Source of the DNA: UBA9619 sp964630665
Lineage (GTDB): Bacteria; Pseudomonadota; Gammaproteobacteria; Arenicellales; UBA868
Assembly (NCBI GenBank): GCA_964630665.1
Contig: CAZVVN010000066.1
Location: 1 to 17,721, forward strand
Direction of reading: 5' to 3'
Length of the DNA stretch: 17,721 bases
Each line of letters opens with the position of its first letter. The first letter of the stretch is position 1. The notes under the pieces are model-generated. The model was given only the letters and a program-made list of their open reading frames with translations. It was not told the DNA's origin and searched no databases. Shown here in pieces: positions 7,510 through 14,851 of this stretch. The position numbers were made by a program, and so were the translations under genes.

Positions 7510-8421
7510 ATGGCATTCAAGATTCCGGAGCCTCAACAGACCCTCGATGTCACGATGACAGATGGTGCAGTAATCCGAGTCCGTCAACACGGGCAAGGCA
7601 AACTGCGGATCCTGCTCAGCCATGGTAATGGCTTTGCGATCGACGCTTATTTCCCATTCTGGGGGCGACTTCTTGAGCGTTTTGAGATCGTTGTGTTCGA
7701 CATCCGTAACCACGGCCGGAACCCCCTGCATGGGCTCGAGTCCCACGACCATGCGCATCTGGTTCAGGATTTTGAAACACTGTACAGGCGGATACCGGAT
7801 GCCTTTGGCACCAAACCGACGATCGGTGTTTTCCACTCGCTCGCGGCGATCAGCGCGCTGCTCCAGAATCTTCAGTATGGCCAACGTTGGGATGCGCTAC
7901 TGGTCGTGGACCCGTCGCTCACCCCTCCGCCGGGTCACCCACTGTACGACCGTTCGTATAATTTTGACTTCAAGTTACGCGACTGGGCTCTCGGGCGCCA
8001 GGATCGGTTCACGAGCCCTGGCGAACTTGCCACCACCCTGAAAAATAACCTGCGTTTGAATCGGTGGTGCGAAGGTTCCCACGAACTGATGGCGACCTCT
8101 ACACTCCGGCAAGCCGGCCCGCACTGGGAACTGGCCTGTCCAGGGGCTTATGAATCCCGGATTTATGCCGGCAACGCCAAGCTGAATATCTGGCATCGGT
8201 TACCCGGCCTGAGTGGGCCGATCTGCTGTCTAGGTGCCGATCCGGCCCTTCAGGGTGCCTGGCCACCAGCCTTCCTGAACCAGGCTGTCCATGCCGAAAT
8301 GGGTCTGCCGTACCGGTGTGTTGCCGAAACCACACACCTGATGCAGTTCGAACGACCTGCTGCTGTTGCAGCGGAACTGCTGAATTTCATTGAACGAGCG
8401 GGGATAACACCAGCCGGTTAG
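7510..8421 (+). CDS. Alpha/beta hydrolase fold protein
   Basis: A 303-residue cytosolic alpha/beta hydrolase. The oxyanion-hole strand reads LLSHGNGFAID (35-45), followed by VVFDIRNHGRN (61-71), the strand-4 D-x-R-x-H-G of this superfamily. The nucleophile elbow is GVFHSLAAI (106-114), with Ser110 as the candidate nucleophile, but the usual G-x-S-x-G small residues are Phe108 and Ala112. A late acid candidate is in CCLGADPAL (239-247) and the catalytic histidine is probably H286 in AETTHLMQF. Long hydrophobic and aromatic stretches near 140-230 look like a cap domain. The start ATG at 7510 has no recognisable Shine-Dalgarno sequence. It precedes hyuA by 172 bases in the same direction but a strong dyad separates them. 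Esterase, lactonase or C-C hydrolase are all possible; the substrate is unknown. Confidence 0.83.
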   Translation: MAFKIPEPQQTLDVTMTDGAVIRVRQHGQGKLRILLSHGNGFAIDAYFPFWGRLLERFEIVVFDIRNHGRNPLHGLESHDHAHLVQDFETLYRRIPDAFGTKPTIGVFHSLAAISALLQNLQYGQRWDALLVVDPSLTPPPGHPLYDRSYNFDFKLRDWALGRQDRFTSPGELATTLKNNLRLNRWCEGSHELMATSTLRQAGPHWELACPGAYESRIYAGNAKLNIWHRLPGLSGPICCLGADPALQGAWPPAFLNQAVHAEMGLPYRCVAETTHLMQFERPAAVAAELLNFIERAGITPAG

Positions 8422-8437
8422 CTCCCCGGAGATGGTG

Positions 8438-8495
8438 ACTCACCCCCCTCGCCGGTCGTACGATTGCGCCAAGCGGTACGATCCGGCTGGTGAGT
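8438..8495. repeat. Compound inverted repeat between the hydrolase and hyuA
   Basis: The outer arms ACTCACC (8438-8444) and GGTGAGT (8489-8495) pair perfectly over seven bases. The inner arms CCGGTCGTAC (8452-8461) and GTACGA-T-CCGG (8476-8486) pair over ten bases with one bulged T, leaving a 14-base loop. GTACGAT also occurs as a direct repeat at 8458-8464 and 8476-8482, 18 bases apart, and TCGTACGA at 8456-8463 is itself a palindrome. It begins 16 bases after the hydrolase stop. There is no T-run after it on either strand, so a standard intrinsic terminator is not well supported. An operator for hyuAB or an mRNA 3'-end hairpin are the main options. Confidence 0.6.
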
Positions 8496-8555
8496 GGTTG
8501 GTCTTGGAGACCGCTTCAGCCCTACCTCTGGAAACACGAGCCAAAACAACCCGAC

Positions 8556-8561
8556 TATACT
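8556..8561 (+). promoter_or_regulatory. Possible -10 box for hyuAB
   Basis: TATACT matches the -10 consensus at 5 of 6 bases and is 32 bases before the hyuA start. No convincing -35 box lies 16-19 bases upstream, which would be compatible with an activator-dependent promoter. The compound dyad at 8438-8495 would then lie roughly 70-130 bases upstream of the start point. This is tentative. Confidence 0.25.
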
Positions 8562-8593
8562 TGGCGTTCGGTGAGACTTGAAAGAAGCGGCAT

Positions 8594-10657
8594 ATGACCT
8601 GGACGATCGGCGTCGATGTGGGGGGCACCTTCACCGACTTTTTTGCAGTCGACGAAACAACTGGCGCGGTCCACGTCGGCAAGTACCCGTCCACACCCGG
8701 TAATCCGGCCGATGCCGTACTGGGTGGTCTCTCGACGCTCGCCGCCCAGCACGATCTGGACCCTGCCAGACTGCGTCATTTCTCGCACGGCACCACGGTC
8801 GCCACCAATGCGCTGCTCCAACGCCGGGGTGGTGACGTACTGCTCCTCACCACGCACGGTTTCTCCGACCTGCTCGACATCGGGCGACAGACCCGCCCTC
8901 ACATGTTTGACCTGTACCAAGATTACCCGGCTGCGCTCGTGCCACCAGGTCGCAGGATCGAGGTTAGCGAACGCATCACTGATGGTGGCGAGATCCTCAC
9001 ACCGCTGACGACTGACGAAATAGACCGGATTATCGAATGCGTGCGGGAAGCAGAGCCCCAGTCCTGTGCCGTGTGCTTTCTGTTTGCCTTCCAAAACCCG
9101 GCCCATGAACAACAACTGACCGATGCCCTGCGACAGGCGCTTCCAGGTCTGCAGGTTTCAGCGTCCTCGGAAGTGCAACCCGAGTTCCGGGAATTCGAAC
9201 GGTTCTCGACGACCGTTCTCAATGCTTACCTGCAGCCAGTCATGGCCCGTTACATGTCTGACCTCGACAGCGGGCTTCGCGAGACCGCACCCAACGCAAC
9301 TTTCGGACTTAATCAGTCCAGCGGAGGTCTAATGTCGGTGGACAGGGCCCAGAGAATCCCTGTGCGGACAGCGTTGTCAGGGCCTGCCGCCGGGGTGGTG
9401 GGCGCCGCCTATGTGGCCGCATCCGCTGGGCACCCCAATGCCATCACACTGGACATGGGGGGTACCAGCGCTGATGTTGCCCTGATCCGCCAGTCGCGAG
9501 TACCCACCGTGTTCTCGCGTGAGGTGGGCGGCTTTCCGATCCGCATGCCGATGGTCGACGTCGAAACCGTTGGTGCCGGTGGCGGTTCGGTCGCCTGGAT
9601 CGACCGGGACGGCCTGCTGAAAGTCGGGCCGAAGAGCATGGGTGCCGAACCGGGACCGGCCTGTTATGGCCTCGGCGGCACACTGCCGACCGTCACTGAT
9701 GCCAACCTGCTGCTAGGCCGGCTCAGCGGCCATGGGCTGCTTGGTGGCAGCATGAAACTTGATGTCTCCCGCGCTGCCGCTGCTTTTGATTCGATTACCG
9801 ACACGCTCGGCATCACGACGCTTCGCGCGGCCCAGGGCGTCGTCGAGATCGTGGTCGCCAACATGGTCCGGGCGATCCGCACAATCTCGGTCGAGCGGGG
9901 GCACGATCCCAGGGCGTACTGCCTGATGCCCTTTGGTGGTGCCGGCCCGCTGCACGCCAGAGATGTCGCTCGCAGCCTTGGAATCCAGGAGATACTGGTG
10001 CCACCGGCACCCGGAATCATCTGTGCCCACGGCCTGGTGGTGTCCGATCTGCTGGAAGATTTCGTCGACAGCGTACGGCTCGAGGTCAACGACGACGGTA
10101 TGAGTGAGATCAGACAACGTCTCGAGACACTGGTGTCCAGCGCCCGGCACTGGTTCGATCAGGAAAGCATTCTGCCAGCAACGCGCACGATGCAGATCCG
10201 GCTCGATATGCGCTATGTGGGCCAGAACTTCGAGCTTGCCGTACCCCTGGATACTCAAGACACCAGCGGCCCTTCAGTCGACGTGGAGCAATTGAGATCT
10301 CGTTTTTTCGATGTGCACGAAACAACTTACGGCTATTTCAACCCGGACGATCCGATCGAGATCATGAACTTTCGTTTGACCGCCAGTGGCCGGCTTTTCC
10401 CGCTGGCCAAAAACCGCAGGCTACAGGCTTCAGATACACCACCGGTTCCGTCACAGTCCCGCGAAGTAGTGTTCGAAGACGATGTCGCGCTTGAATGCCC
10501 GGTCTTCGAACGCAACGAGCTTCTCGCCGGTCAGCAGCTGACAGGCCCCGCGGTGATCGACCAACTGGATGCGACGACGGTACTGTTTCCCGGTGATCGT
10601 GCTGAAATCGACGAAGCCGGCACCTTGCTGATCAGCATTGGGGAGAACTCCCCGTGA
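8594..10657 (+). CDS. hyuA: Hydantoinase/oxoprolinase subunit A (ATP-dependent)
   Basis: A 687-residue HyuA protein, the ATP-binding subunit of ATP-dependent hydantoinase, 5-oxoprolinase and related acetone/acetophenone carboxylase enzymes. The sequence shows the two ASKHA-type phosphate motifs: GVDVGGTFTDF (6-16) and TLDMGGTSADVALI (285-298). It also has FSHGTTVATNALL (63-75), LSGPAAGVVGA (261-271), the glycine-rich VETVGAGGGSVAWID and EPGPACYGLGG, then VERGHDPRAYCLMPFGGAGP and LHARDVARSLG. Length matches N-methylhydantoinase A-type proteins (about 690). The start is ATG at 8594, with a purine-rich GAAAGAAGCGG before it. Its TGA overlaps the GTG of hyuB, so the subunits are translationally coupled. 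No zinc-binding third subunit of the acetone carboxylase kind is adjacent, so a cyclic amide is more likely than a ketone. The exact substrate (hydantoin, N-methylhydantoin or 5-oxoproline) cannot be read. Confidence 0.93.
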   Translation: MTWTIGVDVGGTFTDFFAVDETTGAVHVGKYPSTPGNPADAVLGGLSTLAAQHDLDPARLRHFSHGTTVATNALLQRRGGDVLLLTTHGFSDLLDIGRQTRPHMFDLYQDYPAALVPPGRRIEVSERITDGGEILTPLTTDEIDRIIECVREAEPQSCAVCFLFAFQNPAHEQQLTDALRQALPGLQVSASSEVQPEFREFERFSTTVLNAYLQPVMARYMSDLDSGLRETAPNATFGLNQSSGGLMSVDRAQRIPVRTALSGPAAGVVGAAYVAASAGHPNAITLDMGGTSADVALIRQSRVPTVFSREVGGFPIRMPMVDVETVGAGGGSVAWIDRDGLLKVGPKSMGAEPGPACYGLGGTLPTVTDANLLLGRLSGHGLLGGSMKLDVSRAAAAFDSITDTLGITTLRAAQGVVEIVVANMVRAIRTISVERGHDPRAYCLMPFGGAGPLHARDVARSLGIQEILVPPAPGIICAHGLVVSDLLEDFVDSVRLEVNDDGMSEIRQRLETLVSSARHWFDQESILPATRTMQIRLDMRYVGQNFELAVPLDTQDTSGPSVDVEQLRSRFFDVHETTYGYFNPDDPIEIMNFRLTASGRLFPLAKNRRLQASDTPPVPSQSREVVFEDDVALECPVFERNELLAGQQLTGPAVIDQLDATTVLFPGDRAEIDEAGTLLISIGENSP

Positions 10658-12330
10658 CACCACTCGATCCAATCAGCCTTGAGATCGTATTCAACGCCCT
10701 GCGTTCGATTACTGACGAAACATACGCGGCGCTGATGAAATCGGCTTATTCCACCAACATCAAGGAACGTCACGACCACTCGACTGCGATCATGGATCGC
10801 TCGGGCCGCCTGATCGTTCAGGCCATCGAGTCTCTGCCCATTCACATCGCCTCCATGCACGGCCTGATGCACGCCCTGCTTGAAAAACACGGCGATGATA
10901 TCCGGCCGGGGGACTTGTTCATCGCCAACGATCCCCACGCGGCCGGCGGTACCCACCTGCCGGACGTCAACCTGGCCCAGCCGGTATTCGTGGAGGGTGA
11001 GATCCTCGGGTTTGTCTGCAATATTGCGCACCACGCTGACATCGGCGGAATGGCACCAGGCTCTATGGCTGGCGGGATGTCAGAGATTTACCAGGAAGGT
11101 CTTCGCATCCCCGTGATCCGGCTGTTCCGCGAAGGCGTACTTCAGCAGGATCTGCTCGATCTGCTGTTGCTGAATGTCCGGGTACCGCACGAACGACGAG
11201 GTGATTACTTTGCCCAGATCTCTGCCTGTCGTCTGGGTGAACGCCGACTCCGCGAAGTCGTTGCCGAGCATGGCCTTGACCGTATCAGCTCCGCCTTCGG
11301 TGAGATCGTTGACCGGACCAGGCAGCGCATGGCTGACAGTATCGAGGCCATACCGGACGGCCATTACACCTTCCGTGATGTCATGGATGGTGATGGAATC
11401 AAGTCCTATGACCTGCCCATCGAATTGGCGATCACCGTTACCGGACGAGAGGTCACCTTTGATTTTACCGGCACCTGCGCACAGGTCCCCGGCAACATCA
11501 ACGTCACGCTCAACGCCACCCAGGCCGCTGTCTGCTATTCCCTGAAGGCTCTGCTCGACCCGGATGTGCCCAACAACCAGGGGGTTCTGGATTCGGTCAG
11601 GATTCTGGCACCCGTCGGATCGCTGGTGAACAGCGTGTTTCCGGCACCCGTCGCAGCCCGGGCGAACACCTGCCAAAGGATCATCGACGTGGTCCTGGGT
11701 GCGCTCTCCCAGGCCTTTCCCGAGCGGGTGATCGCCGCGGCCAACGGCGCCAACACGACGGCGATCTTCTCCGGAATCGACCCACGAACTGGCCAGTCCT
11801 ACCTGTACCTCGAGACTCTGGGCGGCGGCATGGGTGCGAGACCTACCAAGGACGGCAAGGACGGAGTGCAGGTCCACATCACCAACACATCGAACCTGCC
11901 GATCGAGGCGATCGAGATGGAATATCCGCTGCTGGTGGAAGAGTACAGCCTGATCGAGGATTCAGCTGGTGCAGGCCAGTACCGTGGTGGGATGGGGCTC
12001 AGGCGGGTGATCACACCCCGCAATCACACCTGTATCTTCAACGGTGCCGGTGAGCGGTTTCGTCATCCGCCCTGGGGGTTGTTTGGCGGTTCCCCGGGTG
12101 GCTCGGGCCGGTTTCTGCTGCGTTCTCCAACAGACACCACCCGCTTGAAAGACAAGCCGGATGGGGTGGACTTATCGCCCGGTTTCGCCGTCATTGTTGA
12201 AACACCCGGCGCCGGCGGCTATGGCCCACCTGCTGCCCGGAGCGAAGACAACCTGGGCCAGGACAGGGAGAGTGGCAAATTCAGCGCCGACTATCTGGCG
12301 CGTCACTATCCTGGCAGCGACGCAGACTGA
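10654..12330 (+). CDS. hyuB: Hydantoinase/oxoprolinase subunit B
   Basis: A 558-residue HyuB protein, partner of HyuA; together they open a lactam or hydantoin ring with ATP hydrolysis. Family blocks are visible from the start: LDPISLEIVFNALRSITDET, ERHDHSTAIMDRSGRLIVQA (about 33-52), PGDLFIANDPHAAGGTHLPD (about 87-106) and CNIAHHADIGGMAPGSM (about 124-140). The histidine/aspartate-rich blocks are the family's likely metal and substrate site. The middle has DFTGTCAQVPGNINVTLNAT and near the C-terminus PRNHTCIFNGAGERFRHPPW and VETPGAGGYGPP, a usual ending of HyuB proteins. The start is GTG at 10654 inside the GTGA overlap with hyuA. The gene converges with the M20 hydrolase gene, 63 bases away, with no good intrinsic terminator between them. 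Family assignment is firm; the substrate is not known. Confidence 0.93.
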   Translation: MTPLDPISLEIVFNALRSITDETYAALMKSAYSTNIKERHDHSTAIMDRSGRLIVQAIESLPIHIASMHGLMHALLEKHGDDIRPGDLFIANDPHAAGGTHLPDVNLAQPVFVEGEILGFVCNIAHHADIGGMAPGSMAGGMSEIYQEGLRIPVIRLFREGVLQQDLLDLLLLNVRVPHERRGDYFAQISACRLGERRLREVVAEHGLDRISSAFGEIVDRTRQRMADSIEAIPDGHYTFRDVMDGDGIKSYDLPIELAITVTGREVTFDFTGTCAQVPGNINVTLNATQAAVCYSLKALLDPDVPNNQGVLDSVRILAPVGSLVNSVFPAPVAARANTCQRIIDVVLGALSQAFPERVIAAANGANTTAIFSGIDPRTGQSYLYLETLGGGMGARPTKDGKDGVQVHITNTSNLPIEAIEMEYPLLVEEYSLIEDSAGAGQYRGGMGLRRVITPRNHTCIFNGAGERFRHPPWGLFGGSPGGSGRFLLRSPTDTTRLKDKPDGVDLSPGFAVIVETPGAGGYGPPAARSEDNLGQDRESGKFSADYLARHYPGSDAD

Positions 12331-12393
12331 CAGACCGAAGACCGCGCTAAAAAGACGGATCCGGGCCGGTCACTCCCGGCAGGCCTCAACCGC

Positions 12394-13698
12394 TCAAGCG
12401 AGGGTTTCCAAGCCACACCAGCTGGCGACGAAAAGTGCAATCGTTCCCGTGATGCGCTTCACTGAGGCGATACTGACACGTTCATCGAAGGCGTGGATAT
12501 CTCGAGAGAGGGGTCCGTACACCAGACACGGGCAGTCGTCATAAAGCACGAAAACCCGGCCATCAAGGTAACCCGGAGTGACAAAGGACTCCAAAGTGCT
12601 GCCAAAACTTGTTGCGTGTGCCTGTGCGAGGACCTGCTCGGCATCACTACCTTCCTCCAGCACATAACCCTGGGCGAAGAAACCGTTGTATTCGACCTCG
12701 GGGGGATTGTCCGAAAGAAACGGATCATCCCGGCTCTTCGCTGACAGACAGGCTTCGATCTCACGGGCCGCTTCACGGGGATCGACTCCCGGGTATATCG
12801 CTGCACGGACATCCACGCTACACCAGGCCGGAACGGATGAAGCCCAGTCGCCCCCGGCGATCTTACCGACATTGAAGTTGATCGGTTGCTCGAGGTCCTC
12901 GAAGTAGCGGTGCTCAGACCGCTGCGCATTCCAACTGGCCTCAAGCTCTTTCAACGCTTCGATCAGACGGTAGGCAGCCTCGATGGCATTGGCGCCACGA
13001 GCGGCTTCCCGGACATGAAAAGGACGCCCGCGTACGTGCACCCGGAACCAGATCACGCCGACATTGGCTCGAACCAGCATTTCGTCTTCTGGCTCCGGGA
13101 TGATGGCAGCGTCTGCCCGGTAACCTCGAACGAGGGCCGACAACGCCCCATTTCCAGTGCATTCTTCCTCGGTCACTGACTGGATATACACCTCGGCGGC
13201 CGGTTGCAACCCGAGGTCGCGGAGCGCATCCAGGGCGAAGATGTTGGCACACAGACCGGCCTTCATGTCGCCGCCACCGCGTCCGTACAGCCAGTCAGCC
13301 TCGATCCGGGGCTCAAACGGGGGTTGTGTCCACATCTCCAGCGGCCCGGTTGGGACCACGTCAATGTGACCATTCAGGATCAGTGACCGGCCCTGGTTGC
13401 TGCGCGGCCGGTGGCTAGCGACCACGTTGAGCGCATTGGCGTAGTCAACCTTGACCGGTGAAAACCCTGGATGGTCCTGGATCGCATCGACATCGATCGA
13501 CCAGCGATCCATCGTATAGCCCCGTGCCTGGAGGGCCGCGTACAGCGAAGCCTGGGCGCCGGCTTCCTGGCCTCGCAGTGACGCGTGACGCATCAGGTCC
13601 ATCGTGAATTCCAGCTGCGAGTCGAATTTGTCAGAGACCGCCGCCAGGATCTCCTGGGAGAGTCCGGCGTCGATCTCACCCGGGGCGTATGCTCTCAT
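12394..13698 (-). CDS. M20 family metallo-hydrolase (ArgE/DapE-type deacylase)
   Basis: A 434-residue dinuclear-zinc hydrolase of the M20 family. The metal ligands are all present: H111 in NGHIDVVPTG, the bridging D144 in GRGGGDMKAG, the Glu pair in TEEECTGNGA (176-185), E202 in IIPEPED and H402 in IHAFDERVSI. A dimerisation (lid) domain fills about 210-325, including FRVHVRGRPFHVREAARG. This is the ArgE/DapE/acetylornithine-deacetylase pattern, which hydrolyses N-acyl or N-succinyl amino acids, not the hydantoinase-associated N-carbamoylase (HyuC) subtype. No secretion signal is seen. The start ATG at 13698 has no clear Shine-Dalgarno sequence and lies nine bases after the amidinotransferase TAG in the same frame, so expression probably depends on re-initiation from that gene. 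A deacylase acting on an amidino- or ureido-substituted amino acid is a reasonable guess. Confidence 0.9.
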   Translation of the reverse strand: MRAYAPGEIDAGLSQEILAAVSDKFDSQLEFTMDLMRHASLRGQEAGAQASLYAALQARGYTMDRWSIDVDAIQDHPGFSPVKVDYANALNVVASHRPRSNQGRSLILNGHIDVVPTGPLEMWTQPPFEPRIEADWLYGRGGGDMKAGLCANIFALDALRDLGLQPAAEVYIQSVTEEECTGNGALSALVRGYRADAAIIPEPEDEMLVRANVGVIWFRVHVRGRPFHVREAARGANAIEAAYRLIEALKELEASWNAQRSEHRYFEDLEQPINFNVGKIAGGDWASSVPAWCSVDVRAAIYPGVDPREAAREIEACLSAKSRDDPFLSDNPPEVEYNGFFAQGYVLEEGSDAEQVLAQAHATSFGSTLESFVTPGYLDGRVFVLYDDCPCLVYGPLSRDIHAFDERVSIASVKRITGTIALFVASWCGLETLA

Positions 13699-13707
13699 GG
13701 GCAGACG

Positions 13708-14700
13708 CTACGGATCTCGGGAGATCGCATGCGTCGAGCAGGACACACAACCGCCCCAGTAACTCACATCATCATATTCAATCTCGATGGGTTCCACACC
13801 ACGCCGGGCAAGTGCCTCCGCCACTCGGTCCAACCCTGACGGCAGAATGTAGCGTGAATCGTCCAGGCTGACCCCTACCGTCGCGTAGGCCCTGGCCTCG
13901 GATTCGGTAATGTCGATGACTTCCCAGTCCCCGAGCACATCGGGCAGATCACTGTCGAGTTCGTCCCGATACAGCAGTAGAAGCCCTTCACGAACCAGGA
14001 CCATGGTTCCCAGCAGGTGCAGGATCGACCCTTTCATCGGCATGGGGTGAACCTGGTAGCCGAATGGTCCGATGTAATCTTCCAGCCACCGTGTTCCACT
14101 GCGATTGGTTGCGATGTCGGACTCGCCAACGAACAGGTGATTGCGGTAGCAGATGATGTCACCACCCTCCAGGTATGGTCCTGGGCCGCTGCTTGAGGGT
14201 GTAAACGGCTGTGCAGGTGGCATGACCACCTGGTGGGTCTCGGCATCGGATTCGAGCAGGGGCCACACGATGTCACGCAACGGAAAGACCTCCTTACGGC
14301 GATAGGCCCGCCGAATATTCACCTCGATGTAATGCTTGCCCACCGTATACACCGGGTCCGCTGGATAGAGTAGTGAAGCACCCGGCTGCAGGTCGGCAAG
14401 GTAGCGCCGTTCCTCTGCAGTATAGGATCGCGGACGGAACACCCTGACCCCGTTAGCCTGGTAAAGCGCAGCCAGGTTATCCAGTTGTTCGGCGGTCTTC
14501 TCCCAGCGCTCGGGCATGGCCTTGCGCACATCGAGCGGCTGCTCACCACAGGCCTTAAGAGCTGCCTGCACTTCGTCGTTGTAGTGATGCAGTGTCGGAT
14601 TGAACGGCGGCAGCGCCAGACCGTCTGCACTGCCGACGATGACGGCATTCAACTTCCCATAATCTGTATACGCCCCGAACGAAGGGAACTCCTGATTCAT
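13708..14700 (-). CDS. Glycine amidinotransferase-like (AGAT/GME superfamily) enzyme
   Basis: A 330-residue pentein-fold protein. The start is set at the ATG at 14700, preceded by GGGGTGG; the longer frame to 14955 would overlap the permease gene and encode nonconserved sequence. Features in order: YGKLNAVIVG (14-23), the strand DPVYTVGKHYIEVNIRRAYR (115-134) matching the AGAT block normally reading R-D-x-x-x-x-x-G-D-x-I-I-E, YLEGGDIICYRNHLFVG (176-192) with D181, GSILHLLGTMVLV (214-226) with H218, and YWGGCVSCSTHAISRD (314-329), where C321 aligns with the catalytic cysteine. Such enzymes move an amidino group from arginine to an amine (guanidinoacetate, or toxins such as saxitoxin and phaseolotoxin intermediates) or act as deiminases. 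The usual H-x-D after the histidine is H-L-L. It is probably co-transcribed with the M20 gene. Confidence 0.85.
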   Translation of the reverse strand: MNQEFPSFGAYTDYGKLNAVIVGSADGLALPPFNPTLHHYNDEVQAALKACGEQPLDVRKAMPERWEKTAEQLDNLAALYQANGVRVFRPRSYTAEERRYLADLQPGASLLYPADPVYTVGKHYIEVNIRRAYRRKEVFPLRDIVWPLLESDAETHQVVMPPAQPFTPSSSGPGPYLEGGDIICYRNHLFVGESDIATNRSGTRWLEDYIGPFGYQVHPMPMKGSILHLLGTMVLVREGLLLLYRDELDSDLPDVLGDWEVIDITESEARAYATVGVSLDDSRYILPSGLDRVAEALARRGVEPIEIEYDDVSYWGGCVSCSTHAISRDP

Positions 14701-14851
14701 TGACAGCCACCCCGCATTTTGAGTCAAAGGTAAAGCCGCAGTTCCGCCACTGCTGCCAGGCTCCGTAACACCCACCTTACCCTGCCGGCCATTACAGCAC
14801 CAGCACCTGCTGAACTCTGGAACGTTCGCAGCGGCGCGAAAACCGGCCAGC

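Noticed and set aside
8594..12330. Acetone or acetophenone carboxylase as the identity of hyuA/hyuB
   Set aside because: No third (gamma or zinc-binding) subunit gene is adjacent, and the subunit lengths fit the hydantoinase/oxoprolinase type better.
12331..12393. Terminator between the convergent hyuB and M20 genes
   Set aside because: Only a five-base CCGGG/CCCGG dyad is visible with no T-run on either strand.
12394..13698. HyuC N-carbamoyl-L-amino acid hydrolase as the identity of the M20 gene
   Set aside because: The metal-site motifs (NGHIDVVPTG, GRGGGDMKAG) are those of ArgE/DapE-type deacylases, and the gene is on the opposite strand from hyuAB.
14738..14753. Hairpin GCAGT-N6-ACTGC or a guanidine-type riboswitch ahead of the amidinotransferase
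   Set aside because: The dyad is short, and I could not find the ACGR loops or other conserved guanidine riboswitch elements.
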